DNA of 57,400 nt. Source: Clostridia bacterium (lineage in GTDB: Bacteria > Bacillota > Clostridia > Christensenellales > DUVY01). Of this stretch, positions 49,827 through 57,261 are shown one piece after another. Each line of letters starts with the position of its first letter. The first letter of the stretch is position 1. The notes below the pieces were generated by a model. The model did no database searches. It worked only from the letters and a program-made list of their open reading frames with translations, and was not told the origin of the DNA. The stretch lies in the NCBI GenBank assembly GCA_026001225.1, contig BNZQ01000006.1, forward strand, positions 1 through 57,400, read 5' to 3'. The translations under genes were made by a program, and so were the position numbers.

Positions 49827-49886
49827 AAAGTTTTTTGAAAGAGCGCGAAAGAATTGTGATTACAAAAATGTTCTTTCGCAAAAGGA
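49827..49886 (+). promoter_or_regulatory. Leader hairpin motif before ridA
   Basis: AAAAGTTTTTTGAAAGAG, stem GCGAAAGAA (49845-49853) / TTCTTTCGC (49871-49879), then the AAAGGA ribosome site. Same layout as before asnS and hydA, with altered stem bases on both sides. Confidence 0.7.
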
Positions 49887-49896
49887 CGAATACACT

Positions 49897-50280
49897 ATGA
49901 AACAAGAAATTAAAACAAACAACGCGCCTGCGGCGATCGGGCCGTACTCGCAGGGGATAGCCGTCGGAACGGCCGGAGTCGGCCTTGCTTTTTTGTCAGG
50001 TCAACTGCCCGTCGATCCCGTGACCGGCGCGATGCCGAAGGGAATCGCGGCGCAGACCGAACAGGTTTTGAAAAACATCAAGGCGGTTTTGGATGCGCGC
50101 GGCGGTACGATAAGCAACGTTGTTAAAACGACTGTTTTTTTGCAACACATGAAGGATTTCGCGGAAATGAACGCGGTATATGCCTCATTCTTTTCTGCGC
50201 CCTATCCCGCGCGTTCGACCGTGGAGGTCGCCGCCCTGCCCAAAGGCGCGTTGGTCGAAATCGAGTGTATAGCCCTTTGA
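49897..50280 (+). CDS. ridA: RidA family reactive imine/enamine deaminase
   Basis: 127 residues. It hydrolyses 2-aminoacrylate and similar enamines released by PLP enzymes. The hallmarks are AIGPYSQGI at the N-terminus, FLSGQLPVDP, SNVVKTTVFL, and PARSTVEVAALPKGALVEIE, which contains the substrate-binding Arg and Glu. It forms a homotrimer in the family. It follows a PLP-dependent cysteine desulfurase, although with its own structured leader. AAAGGA ribosome site. Confidence 0.94.
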   Translation: MKQEIKTNNAPAAIGPYSQGIAVGTAGVGLAFLSGQLPVDPVTGAMPKGIAAQTEQVLKNIKAVLDARGGTISNVVKTTVFLQHMKDFAEMNAVYASFFSAPYPARSTVEVAALPKGALVEIECIAL

Positions 50281-50381
50281 AAAGTAAAAAGTGAAAAATA
50301 AACAGTAAAAAGTGCGGTTGGGATTTTTCACTTCGTAACGACAGCAACGCGCCGATGCGATTATCCGCACTTCTTACCTTA
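50281..50381. repeat. Heptamer-type element between ridA and the helicase
   Basis: AAAGTAAAAAGTGAAAAA-type left arm (50281-50310), a centre with GCGGTTGGGA, and a right arm CCGCACTTCTTACC. Similar in kind to the element at 53806-53905 (CCGCACTTTTTACC). Confidence 0.55.
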
Positions 50382-51707
50382 TTATTGCGAGTTTCTGTTT
50401 CCGCCGCCGTTTCCGCCGCCGCGCCAACGCCTACGGTGCGGACGGTTGCCGTTTCCCTGCGCGGCGGTTTGTCCGCCGTTGTTTTGTCCGTTTTGACCTT
50501 TACCCGCTTCCTGCTTTGCGCCCTGCGCCCTGTTACCCGATCCCTGCTGTTCCGGTAACGGCCCGAACGGAGCGGGGAACCTTTCGTTTTCGGAAACCGT
50601 TAATTTCTTTTTAATCAAGCGTTCGATATCGCGCAAATACACGCGCTCGTCGGCGTCGCAAAAGGAAACCGCGATGCCGCTCTTGCCCGCGCGGCCCGTG
50701 CGGCCGATGCGGTGAACGTAGGTTTCCGGCTCGTTGGGCAACTCGAAATTGAACACGTGGGATAAATCCGAAATGTCGATGCCGCGCGCCGCGATATCGG
50801 TCGCGACCAACACGCGGATACGGCCGCGTTTGAAATCGTTGAGGGCCTTTTGCCGCGCCCCCTGCGACTTGTCACCGTGAATCGCCATGCAGTCCACGCC
50901 CGAACGCGACAGCTTATGCGCCAGCTTGTCCGCGCCGTGCTTCGTGCGCGAAAAAATCAGCGCGGACTCCACGGTGCGGTCGCGCTTTAAGATATCGGTT
51001 AATAAATCGAGCTTGTCGCCCCGTTGCACAAAATAGACAAACTGCTCGGTCTTTTCGACGGTGGAGGAAACGGGCGTGACCGCGACGTCCACGGGGTCGG
51101 TCAGAATGTCTCGCGTCAATTTCAAGATTTCGGGCGGCATCGTGGCGGTGAAGAACAGCGTCTGCCGCTTTTGCGGAATGATATCGATGACACGCCGCAC
51201 GTCCTCGAAGAAGCCCATATCCAACATGCGGTCGGCCTCGTCGAGGACGAAAATTTCCACGCGCCCGATATCGGCAATTCCCTGATATACGAGGTCGAGC
51301 AGCCGCCCCGGCGTAGCGATCAGAATATCGACGCCTTGATGAAGCACGGCGACCTGCGGATTTTGCGCGACGCCGCCGATCAGCAGGCCGTACCGCAAAT
51401 TCATGTGCTTGCCGTAAGCGACAAAGGAATCCACAATTTGGACGGCCAATTCGCGCGTAGGCGTCAAAATCAAGGAGCGTATCCGCGGCTTTTGGCCGGC
51501 CGGCGTCGGCGCGGCGGCCAAACGCTGCAAAATCGGCATCGCGAACGCGGCGGTCTTGCCGGTGCCGGTTTGGGCGCAACCTAAAACGTCGCGGCCTTCG
51601 AGGGCGGGCGGAATAGCTTGCTCTTGGATGGGGGAAGGGACGACATATCCCGCGTCGTCCACGGCTCTCAAAATCTCGGGAATAAGATTTAATTCGGAAA
51701 AAGTCAA
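50382..51707 (-). CDS. DEAD-box ATP-dependent RNA helicase
   Basis: 441 residues, CshA/RhlE-like. The Q motif is in SPIQEQAIP, motif I AQTGTGKT, Ia [21 protein letters not shown] as TATMP (canonical SAT replaced by TAT), and [12 protein letters not shown]. The C-terminal ~75 residues are a disordered basic tail ([14 protein letters not shown], then [17 protein letters not shown]), part of it read from a degenerate 7-mer array at 50498-50551. The start is a TTG at 51707 with AGGTAA upstream. It probably unwinds mRNA or rRNA in the cold or during decay. A promoter at 51851-51880 leaves a ~135-nt leader. Confidence 0.93.
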   Translation of the reverse strand: MTFSELNLIPEILRAVDDAGYVVPSPIQEQAIPPALEGRDVLGCAQTGTGKTAAFAMPILQRLAAAPTPAGQKPRIRSLILTPTRELAVQIVDSFVAYGKHMNLRYGLLIGGVAQNPQVAVLHQGVDILIATPGRLLDLVYQGIADIGRVEIFVLDEADRMLDMGFFEDVRRVIDIIPQKRQTLFFTATMPPEILKLTRDILTDPVDVAVTPVSSTVEKTEQFVYFVQRGDKLDLLTDILKRDRTVESALIFSRTKHGADKLAHKLSRSGVDCMAIHGDKSQGARQKALNDFKRGRIRVLVATDIAARGIDISDLSHVFNFELPNEPETYVHRIGRTGRAGKSGIAVSFCDADERVYLRDIERLIKKKLTVSENERFPAPFGPLPEQQGSGNRAQGAKQEAGKGQNGQNNGGQTAAQGNGNRPHRRRWRGGGNGGGNRNSQ

Positions 51708-51850
51708 AACGGTTACCTGCTATTTATTATTTACGTTTCGTATGTCAAACCTGTTTTTAACCCATTATCATGGTGAATTCAGGTCTATTTCAAATCGGAA
51801 TATGCCTTGTACATCTCAAATCGGAAACGGAATACGGCTCGTATGAATAC

Positions 51851-51880
51851 AGTATACCACAAAACGGCGGGGAATGTAAA
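51851..51880 (-). promoter_or_regulatory. Promoter of the DEAD-box helicase
   Basis: On the minus strand: -35 TTTACA (51875-51880), 18-bp spacer, -10 TATACT (51851-51856). The long leader contains two copies of TTCCGATTTGA(A/G)AT. Confidence 0.6.
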
Positions 51881-52121
51881 GCCGAATTCAAGGAATTACA
51901 AATAATTCGTCGGCGTTATGCCGCAAGGAATAAGCTCTTTATCGGATTCGTTGCGCGGATAAGCACAAGTCCGCGCCGTACCGCATTACATAATCGCCGA
52001 TTTTTATGTCGTTTTCCATGATGAAATCATCATAAAGAAACTTCTGTTTGTCAGGTTTGCGTTTATTCTTTTCGGGCCGCCGCCGTTTTTGCGGGGCATG
52101 AGCGAAACGGAGCGCGTTCGC
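51881..52121. other. Intergenic region, possible small gene remnant on the minus strand
   Basis: Divergent gap between the helicase and rny. One minus-strand frame (about 52130 to 51945) is open for ~62 codons and reads protein-like (KFLYDDFIMENDIKIGDYVM), but has no proper start. I see nothing else. Confidence 0.3.
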
Positions 52122-52150
52122 TTGACTTCTTATTCATAAAAATGTATAAT
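52122..52150 (+). promoter_or_regulatory. Promoter of rny
   Basis: -35 TTGACT (52122-52127), 17-bp spacer, perfect -10 TATAAT (52145-52150). Confidence 0.75.
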
Positions 52151-52239
52151 TATCAAAGACCCTACAATAACCAAGATAACAAACCGAAGAATCAACGGGC
52201 AACAAGACGAACAAAATTTTTTAAAGGAGGTACCGATTG

Positions 52240-53805
52240 ATGGAATGGTGGTTAGGTTTGATCATCGGACTGGTCGCCGGAATCGCGGCGGGCGGTCTGG
52301 GCGGATATTTTTTATTCTCCGCTTTGCAAAAGCGCAAGGCGGGAGAAGCGAAGAATACGGCGTCTAAACTGATCGAGGACGCGCAAGCGGAAGCGAAAAC
52401 GATTCGAAAAGAGGCAAGCTTAGAGGCGAAGGAGGAGGTTCACCGGTTACGAAACGACTTCGAGCGCGAGAGCAGGGAACGCAAGGCCGAAATCCAAAGA
52501 ACGGAACAAAGGATCAATCAAAAAGAGGAAAACCTGACGAAGAAAGAGGAGCAGGTAGACCGGAAACTTGAAAATCTCGAACAGACGCGCAAGACCTTAC
52601 AGGAAAAACAGGAAAAGCTGGACGGCATAGAGGCCGATTTGCGGACGGCGCACGAAAAGATGCTGAATGAGCTGCAAAAGGTGGCGTCCTTGACCAAAGA
52701 AGAAGCCAAGCAGCAGCTGATCGACGGCATCAAGGACGAGGCACGGAAGGACGCGGCGACGTTGGTGCGGCAGATCGAGAACGACGCGAAAGAGGACGCG
52801 CAAAAGAAAGCGAAGGAAATCATCGGCATGTCGATCCAAAAGTGCGCGGCGGATCACGCCTCCGAGATCACGGTCACGGTGGTGCCGATCCCAAGCGACG
52901 ACGTAAAGGGCCGGATTATCGGCCGCGAAGGGCGCAATATCCGCGCTTTGGAGAGCGCGACGGGCATGGACTTGATTATCGACGACACGCCGGAGGCCGT
53001 CATTTTGAGCGGCTTCGATCCCGTGCGGCGCGAGATCGCGCGGATTGCCCTTGAAAAGCTGATCGCGGACGGGCGGATCCATCCGGGCAATATCGAGGCG
53101 ATGGTGGAAAAAGCGAAGCGCGAAGTCGAACAGAGCATGAAGCAGGCGGGCGACAACGCTATGTACGAGACCAAGGTGTTTAACATCCACCCCGAATTGG
53201 TCAAGCTGCTCGGTCGCCTGAAATACCGCACGAGCTATGGGCAGAACGTATTGAAGCATTCGATCGAGGTCTCGTTGCTTGCGGGTCTGATGGCGACCGA
53301 AATCGGCGCGGACGTGAATATCGCTAAGCGCGCGGGTCTGTTGCACGATATCGGCAAGGCGGTGGATCACGAGGTCGAGGGCACGCATATTTCTATCGGC
53401 GTGGATTTGGCCAAAAAATACCGCGAGAGCAATGCGATTATTCATTGTATTGCGGCGCACCACAACGATATAGAGCCGACCACGTTGGAAGCCGTCCTCG
53501 TGCAGGCGGCGGACGCGATTTCGGGCGCGCGGCCCGGAGCGCGACGCGAGTCGTTGGAATTTTACGTCAAGCGTCTTGAAAAGCTGGAAGAGATCGCCAA
53601 TTCGTTCAAGGGCGTGGAGAAATCCTTTGCGATCAGCGCGGGCCGCGAGGTGCGCATCATGGTCAAGCCCGAGCAAGTAGACGACGCGGGCGCGCTGTTC
53701 ATGGCCAAGGAAATCGCCAAAAAGATCGAATCCGATATGGAATATCCCGGACAGATCAAGGTCAACGTGATTCGGGAAAGCCGGTCGATCGAATTTGCTA
53801 AATAA
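52240..53805 (+). CDS. rny: Ribonuclease Y
   Basis: Membrane-anchored endoribonuclease that initiates mRNA decay in Firmicutes (521 residues). An N-terminal membrane segment (~4-28) is followed by a long coiled coil (~35-200) rich in Glu, Lys and Arg. A KH RNA-binding domain has [20 protein letters not shown]. An HD domain has [15 protein letters not shown] and [12 protein letters not shown]. The ATG at 52240 is eight bases after AAAGGAGGT; the in-frame TTG at 52237 is too close. Its neighbour across the divergent promoter region is an RNA helicase, a functional partner in RNA decay. Confidence 0.97.
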   Translation: MEWWLGLIIGLVAGIAAGGLGGYFLFSALQKRKAGEAKNTASKLIEDAQAEAKTIRKEASLEAKEEVHRLRNDFERESRERKAEIQRTEQRINQKEENLTKKEEQVDRKLENLEQTRKTLQEKQEKLDGIEADLRTAHEKMLNELQKVASLTKEEAKQQLIDGIKDEARKDAATLVRQIENDAKEDAQKKAKEIIGMSIQKCAADHASEITVTVVPIPSDDVKGRIIGREGRNIRALESATGMDLIIDDTPEAVILSGFDPVRREIARIALEKLIADGRIHPGNIEAMVEKAKREVEQSMKQAGDNAMYETKVFNIHPELVKLLGRLKYRTSYGQNVLKHSIEVSLLAGLMATEIGADVNIAKRAGLLHDIGKAVDHEVEGTHISIGVDLAKKYRESNAIIHCIAAHHNDIEPTTLEAVLVQAADAISGARPGARRESLEFYVKRLEKLEEIANSFKGVEKSFAISAGREVRIMVKPEQVDDAGALFMAKEIAKKIESDMEYPGQIKVNVIRESRSIEFAK

Positions 53806-53905
53806 AAGTATAAGATAAAAAGGAAAAAGTAAAAGGTTCGGTCGGATATCGTTTAACGGTTGTACATTTATCCGCACTTTTTACCTTTTACTTTTTACTT
53901 AAAAA
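53806..53905. repeat. Heptamer-armed element before nadK
   Basis: The left arm AAAAAGTAAAAGGT (53822-53835) pairs with ACCTTTTACTTTTTACTT (53882-53899). The centre contains TCGGTCGGATATCG and CCGCACTTTTTACC. The right arm ends nine bases before the nadK start, so nadK has no Shine-Dalgarno site. Confidence 0.7.
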
Positions 53906-53907
53906 AT

Positions 53908-54747
53908 ATGAAGGTCGGTATATTAGCAAACGTCTACCGCGAGCCGCGGTTGCAGGCCGCGCGGGAGATCATCAAAGCGTTCGTGGAAACGGGCGCGGAT
54001 ATTTCGGTGGATTTGCCGATTTCCAAGGCGTTCCCCGGTTTTCCGTACTTCGAGCGCACCGACGTTTCCACCGTACCGGATTTGCTGGTCACGGTGGGCG
54101 GCGACGGCACGATTCTGAGCGTGATTTCAGAGGCCGCGCGAAAAAAAATTCCGATCCTTGGAATCAACTTCGGCACGGTCGGTTTTTTGGCGGAGTTGGA
54201 GCAGGGCGAATTTCCGCCCTATATCGACCGTATCGCCAAGGGCGACTATCGGATCGAGGAACGGACGATGCTGGAACTCACCGTCAACGGCGCGCGCCCC
54301 GGTCATCTCGCGTTGAACGAATTTTTGATCAGCCGCGGCCCCGTCGCGCGCATGATTCATGTGGACGTTTACGCCGACGGGAATCTGTTGGACACCTACC
54401 GCGCGGACGGCTTTATGGTCAGCACGCCGACGGGCAGCACGGCCTACGCTTTGGCGGCGGGCGGCCCCCTGATGGAACCGTCGATTAAAGCCTTTTCGCT
54501 GGTGCCCGTCAGCGCGCATTCTCTGCACTCGCGCCCGATTATCGTCGGCGACGGAGAGACCGTGACCGTCCGTTTAAAGGACGACAAAGCGCCCACCGTT
54601 ATCGTGGCGGACGGCGAAATCATGCGCGAGGTTAGCAGCAAGGACGAAATCCATATCAGAAAAGCGAAAGAAAAGGCTTTGTTTATCCGCTTGAAACCGC
54701 AAAACTTTTACGAGAAGCTGAAAACGAAGCTTGAAAAATGGTCCTGA
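53908..54747 (+). CDS. nadK: NAD kinase
   Basis: Phosphorylates NAD to NADP (279 residues). The signature GGDG is at 64-67 (VTVGGDGTILSV). GINFGTVGFLAEL, ALNEFLISRG, and the NAD-binding DGFMVSTPTGSTAYALAAGGP follow. The frame opens 16 codons earlier in the repeat arm; ATG 53908 gives the usual N-terminus MKVGILAN. It heads the conserved order nadK-argR-recN. A GA-core hairpin starts at the base after its stop. Confidence 0.95.
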   Translation: MKVGILANVYREPRLQAAREIIKAFVETGADISVDLPISKAFPGFPYFERTDVSTVPDLLVTVGGDGTILSVISEAARKKIPILGINFGTVGFLAELEQGEFPPYIDRIAKGDYRIEERTMLELTVNGARPGHLALNEFLISRGPVARMIHVDVYADGNLLDTYRADGFMVSTPTGSTAYALAAGGPLMEPSIKAFSLVPVSAHSLHSRPIIVGDGETVTVRLKDDKAPTVIVADGEIMREVSSKDEIHIRKAKEKALFIRLKPQNFYEKLKTKLEKWS

Positions 54748-54868
54748 ACGGTTGAAACGAGGTGTGATACGGGCAACGATTGATGCGCCGCTTCGGTCAT
54801 ATAGATCCGACTACACTCCCTTCGGCGGCTTGTTAATCGTTACTCGTCCGACACCCCGTTTGAACCGT
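54748..54868 (-). repeat. GA-core hairpin element, copy D
   Basis: Outer arms ACGGTTGAAACGAGGTGT and ACACCCCGTTTGAACCGT pair with two mismatches. Middle stem AACGATT/AATCGTT. On the minus strand the core is GCCGC-CGAA-GG-GAG-TGTA facing TATA-TGA-CC-GAA-GCGGC. Confidence 0.8.
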
Positions 54869-54915
54869 TTAAAATATGACAACAAAACCGCTATTCGTTC
54901 ACTCTAAAATAACGT

Positions 54916-55371
54916 ATGAGCCGTAGTATACGACAATCTAAAATCCTCGACCTGATCGAAAGGAACGAGGTCGAAACGCAGGAAGAGCTTGGGAGCCTTT
55001 TGCAGCGCGCGGGCTTGAATGTGACGCAAGCCACGATTTCCCGCGATATCAAGGAATTGGGCCTCGTCAAAACGGCGGAAAAAAACAAGAAATATATCTA
55101 TTCCGCGCCCTCGGAAGCGCGAAGCGGCGCGAGCGCGAAAATGGTCAATATGTTTCGCGAATCCCTGATCGGTATGGACGGCGCGGGGAATATCGCCGTT
55201 TTAAAAACTTTGCCGGGCAGCGCGAACGCGGCGGGGAATTTGGTGGACAAGCTGCAAATTCCCGACGTTTTAGGCTGTGTGGCGGGCGACGATACCGTGA
55301 TCGTCGTCACAAAGAGCGAAGCGGCGGCGGCGAAAATGATCAAACAATTGCGGGAACTTTTGAATAACTGA
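54916..55371 (+). CDS. argR: Arginine repressor
   Basis: 151 residues. The N-terminal winged helix has LIERNEVETQEELGSLL and the recognition motif TQATISRDIKELGLVK. The C-terminal hexamerisation and arginine-binding domain ends with CVAGDDTVIVVTKSE. It represses arginine biosynthesis or activates catabolism in response to L-arginine. There is no ribosome site; a TAAAAT (54905-54910) lies only five bases before the ATG, which may indicate a leaderless transcript, although no good -35 is seen. nadK-argR-recN synteny supports the call. Confidence 0.93.
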   Translation: MSRSIRQSKILDLIERNEVETQEELGSLLQRAGLNVTQATISRDIKELGLVKTAEKNKKYIYSAPSEARSGASAKMVNMFRESLIGMDGAGNIAVLKTLPGSANAAGNLVDKLQIPDVLGCVAGDDTVIVVTKSEAAAAKMIKQLRELLNN

Positions 55372-55560
55372 AAGATGAAATTAAACAAGTGAAAACTGAA
55401 AATTTCGGTCGAATAACTGTAAAAGAAAGCTTGTCGGCGGGTAAGAAGCTTACGGCATAATAAAAGCTACTTCTTCGACAGGTCAACAATTTTCAGTTTT
55501 CAGTTTTCAGTTAAGACCGATAAGTCAATAGTATTCATCTTTCATTTTTCATCTTTTATA
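55372..55560. repeat. Heptamer-armed element and array before recN
   Basis: Left arm GTGAAAACTGAAAATTTCGG (55390-55409), a centre with CTTGTCGGCGGGTAAGAAGC and GCATAATAAAAGCT, and right arm TTTTCAGTTTTCAGTTTTCA (55491-55510). It is followed by CTTTCAT/TTTTCAT/CTTTTAT 7-mers (55537-55559) that run up to the recN start. Confidence 0.78.
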
Positions 55561-55566
55561 GTGACT

Positions 55567-57261
55567 ATGCTGAAAAGCTTGTTAATCAAGAATATCGCCC
55601 TGATTTCCTCGGTGCAAATCGATTTCGCGCGAGGGTTAAACGTTTTGTCCGGCGAAACCGGAGCCGGAAAATCCATCGTCATCGACTCTATCAATTTAAT
55701 TTTGGGCGGCCGCGCCGATAAATCCCTGTTGCGTCACGGCGAAAACGCCGCGTATGTCGAAGCGGTATTCGACTTGGATACCGAGGAGGCGCGCCTTGCC
55801 TTAAAGGAATTGACGGGCGAGGAGGACGAAACCGCGGTCGTTTCCCGCACGTTGGACGCCGACGGCAAGAGCGACGCGCGGATCAACGGCCGCGCCGCGG
55901 CTTTATCCATGTTGAGGCGGTTTTGTTCGGTTTTGGTCGATTTGCACGGCCAGCACGAGCATCAATCCTTATTGAAAGTAAGCGAGCATTTGCGGATTTT
56001 GGATCAATTCGCGCCCGAAACCGCGCCCCTCAAAACAGCTTTGAGCGCGGAATTGAAAGCCTTGCATAAAATCGAAGCGGATTTAAACTCTTTCGGCGAG
56101 GACGGCGAGGACCGCGCCCGCCGGTTGGACGTGCTGAAATTTCAGATCGACGAGATCGAGGGCGCGGGTTTGTACGAGGGCGAGGAGGAGGAGCTGAAGG
56201 GCCGCCGCGAGCTGATCGTCAATCAGGAACGCATTTTATCCGGGCTTTCGACGGCGAACGGCTTGTTGTCCGACGAGAACGCGGAAGGAGTATCGGCTTC
56301 CGACGCCTTGAACCGGGCCGCAGCCGCGTTGGAATCCGTGGCGGAGTATTCGTTGGAAATCGAGGAATACGCGGAGAAATTGCGGACGGCTTGCGACCTC
56401 GCGGACGAAGCGTTGCAAGGAGCGGCGGCTTGCGCGGAGGGGTTGGATTACAGCGAAAAGGACGCGGACGCGTTGGAAGCGCGTTTGGAACTGATTCGCA
56501 ATTTCAAGCGGAAATATGGCGGATCTTTGGACAAGATCAACCAATTTTTGGAAAAAGCAAGGGCGGAGTACGACAGGATCAGCGGCGGCGACGCCGAAAT
56601 CGCAAGGTTAAACAAGCAAAAGCGGGAAGTCGCAGGGCGCGCCCGTGCGGTTTGCGGCAGCTTGCGCGTCTTGCGCGAAAAGGCCGCCGTCGAATTGGAA
56701 ACAAAAATCGCTTCAGAATTGTCCGATTTAAGCATGAAGGCGCATTTTAAGGTCGTTTTCAACGAAACGGTTGAAACGCCGCGATTTACCGCCGACGGTT
56801 TTGACACGGCGGAATTCCTTTTGTCCCCGAATCCGGGCGAGCCTCTTAAACCTTTGGCCAAAATCATATCGGGCGGGGAGCTGTCGCGGTTCATGCTCGC
56901 GCTGAAAAATATCGGCGCGGGCGCGGAAAACACGCCCACGATGATCTTCGACGAAATCGACACGGGGATCAGCGGAAGGGTAGGGCAAGCGGTGGCTTGC
57001 AAGATGGCGCGAATCGCCAAATCCCGTCAGGTCGTTTGCGTCACGCACATGCCGCAAATCGCGGCGATGGCCGACCGCAGTTTTTTAATCAGCAAATCCG
57101 AGCAAGAGGAAAAAACCTTAACGGCGGTCAATACGTTAGACCGAACGGGATTTATCGCGGAGATCGGCCGCTTGACCGGCGGCGGCGGCATCAGCGTCCA
57201 CGCGGAAAAACAGGCAGCCGACATGGCGGAGTGGGCGCAGAAATTTAAAGCGGCGTTGTAA
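55567..57261 (+). CDS. recN: DNA repair protein RecN
   Basis: SMC-like ATPase recruited early to double-strand breaks (564 residues). Walker A is GETGAGKS at 29-36. A long helical middle (~150-350) forms the coiled coil. The ABC signature SGGELSRFMLALKN and Walker B TMIFDEIDTGISGRVGQAV follow, then the QVVCVTHMPQIAA His loop. An in-frame GTG at 55561 is an alternative start; both lie directly after heptamer repeats and no Shine-Dalgarno site is visible. Complete and of normal length. Confidence 0.95.
   Translation: MLKSLLIKNIALISSVQIDFARGLNVLSGETGAGKSIVIDSINLILGGRADKSLLRHGENAAYVEAVFDLDTEEARLALKELTGEEDETAVVSRTLDADGKSDARINGRAAALSMLRRFCSVLVDLHGQHEHQSLLKVSEHLRILDQFAPETAPLKTALSAELKALHKIEADLNSFGEDGEDRARRLDVLKFQIDEIEGAGLYEGEEEELKGRRELIVNQERILSGLSTANGLLSDENAEGVSASDALNRAAAALESVAEYSLEIEEYAEKLRTACDLADEALQGAAACAEGLDYSEKDADALEARLELIRNFKRKYGGSLDKINQFLEKARAEYDRISGGDAEIARLNKQKREVAGRARAVCGSLRVLREKAAVELETKIASELSDLSMKAHFKVVFNETVETPRFTADGFDTAEFLLSPNPGEPLKPLAKIISGGELSRFMLALKNIGAGAENTPTMIFDEIDTGISGRVGQAVACKMARIAKSRQVVCVTHMPQIAAMADRSFLISKSEQEEKTLTAVNTLDRTGFIAEIGRLTGGGGISVHAEKQAADMAEWAQKFKAAL

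Noticed and set aside
51945..52130. Minus-strand open frame of ~62 codons before rny
   Set aside because: Reads protein-like in part but lacks a start codon in a sensible place, a ribosome site and any recognised family.
53860..53907. 16 extra N-terminal residues on NadK
   Set aside because: They are read from a repeat arm; MKVGILAN is the normal start.
7901..55559. CRISPR arrays
   Set aside because: Units are only seven bases in direct tandem, without spacers or cas genes.
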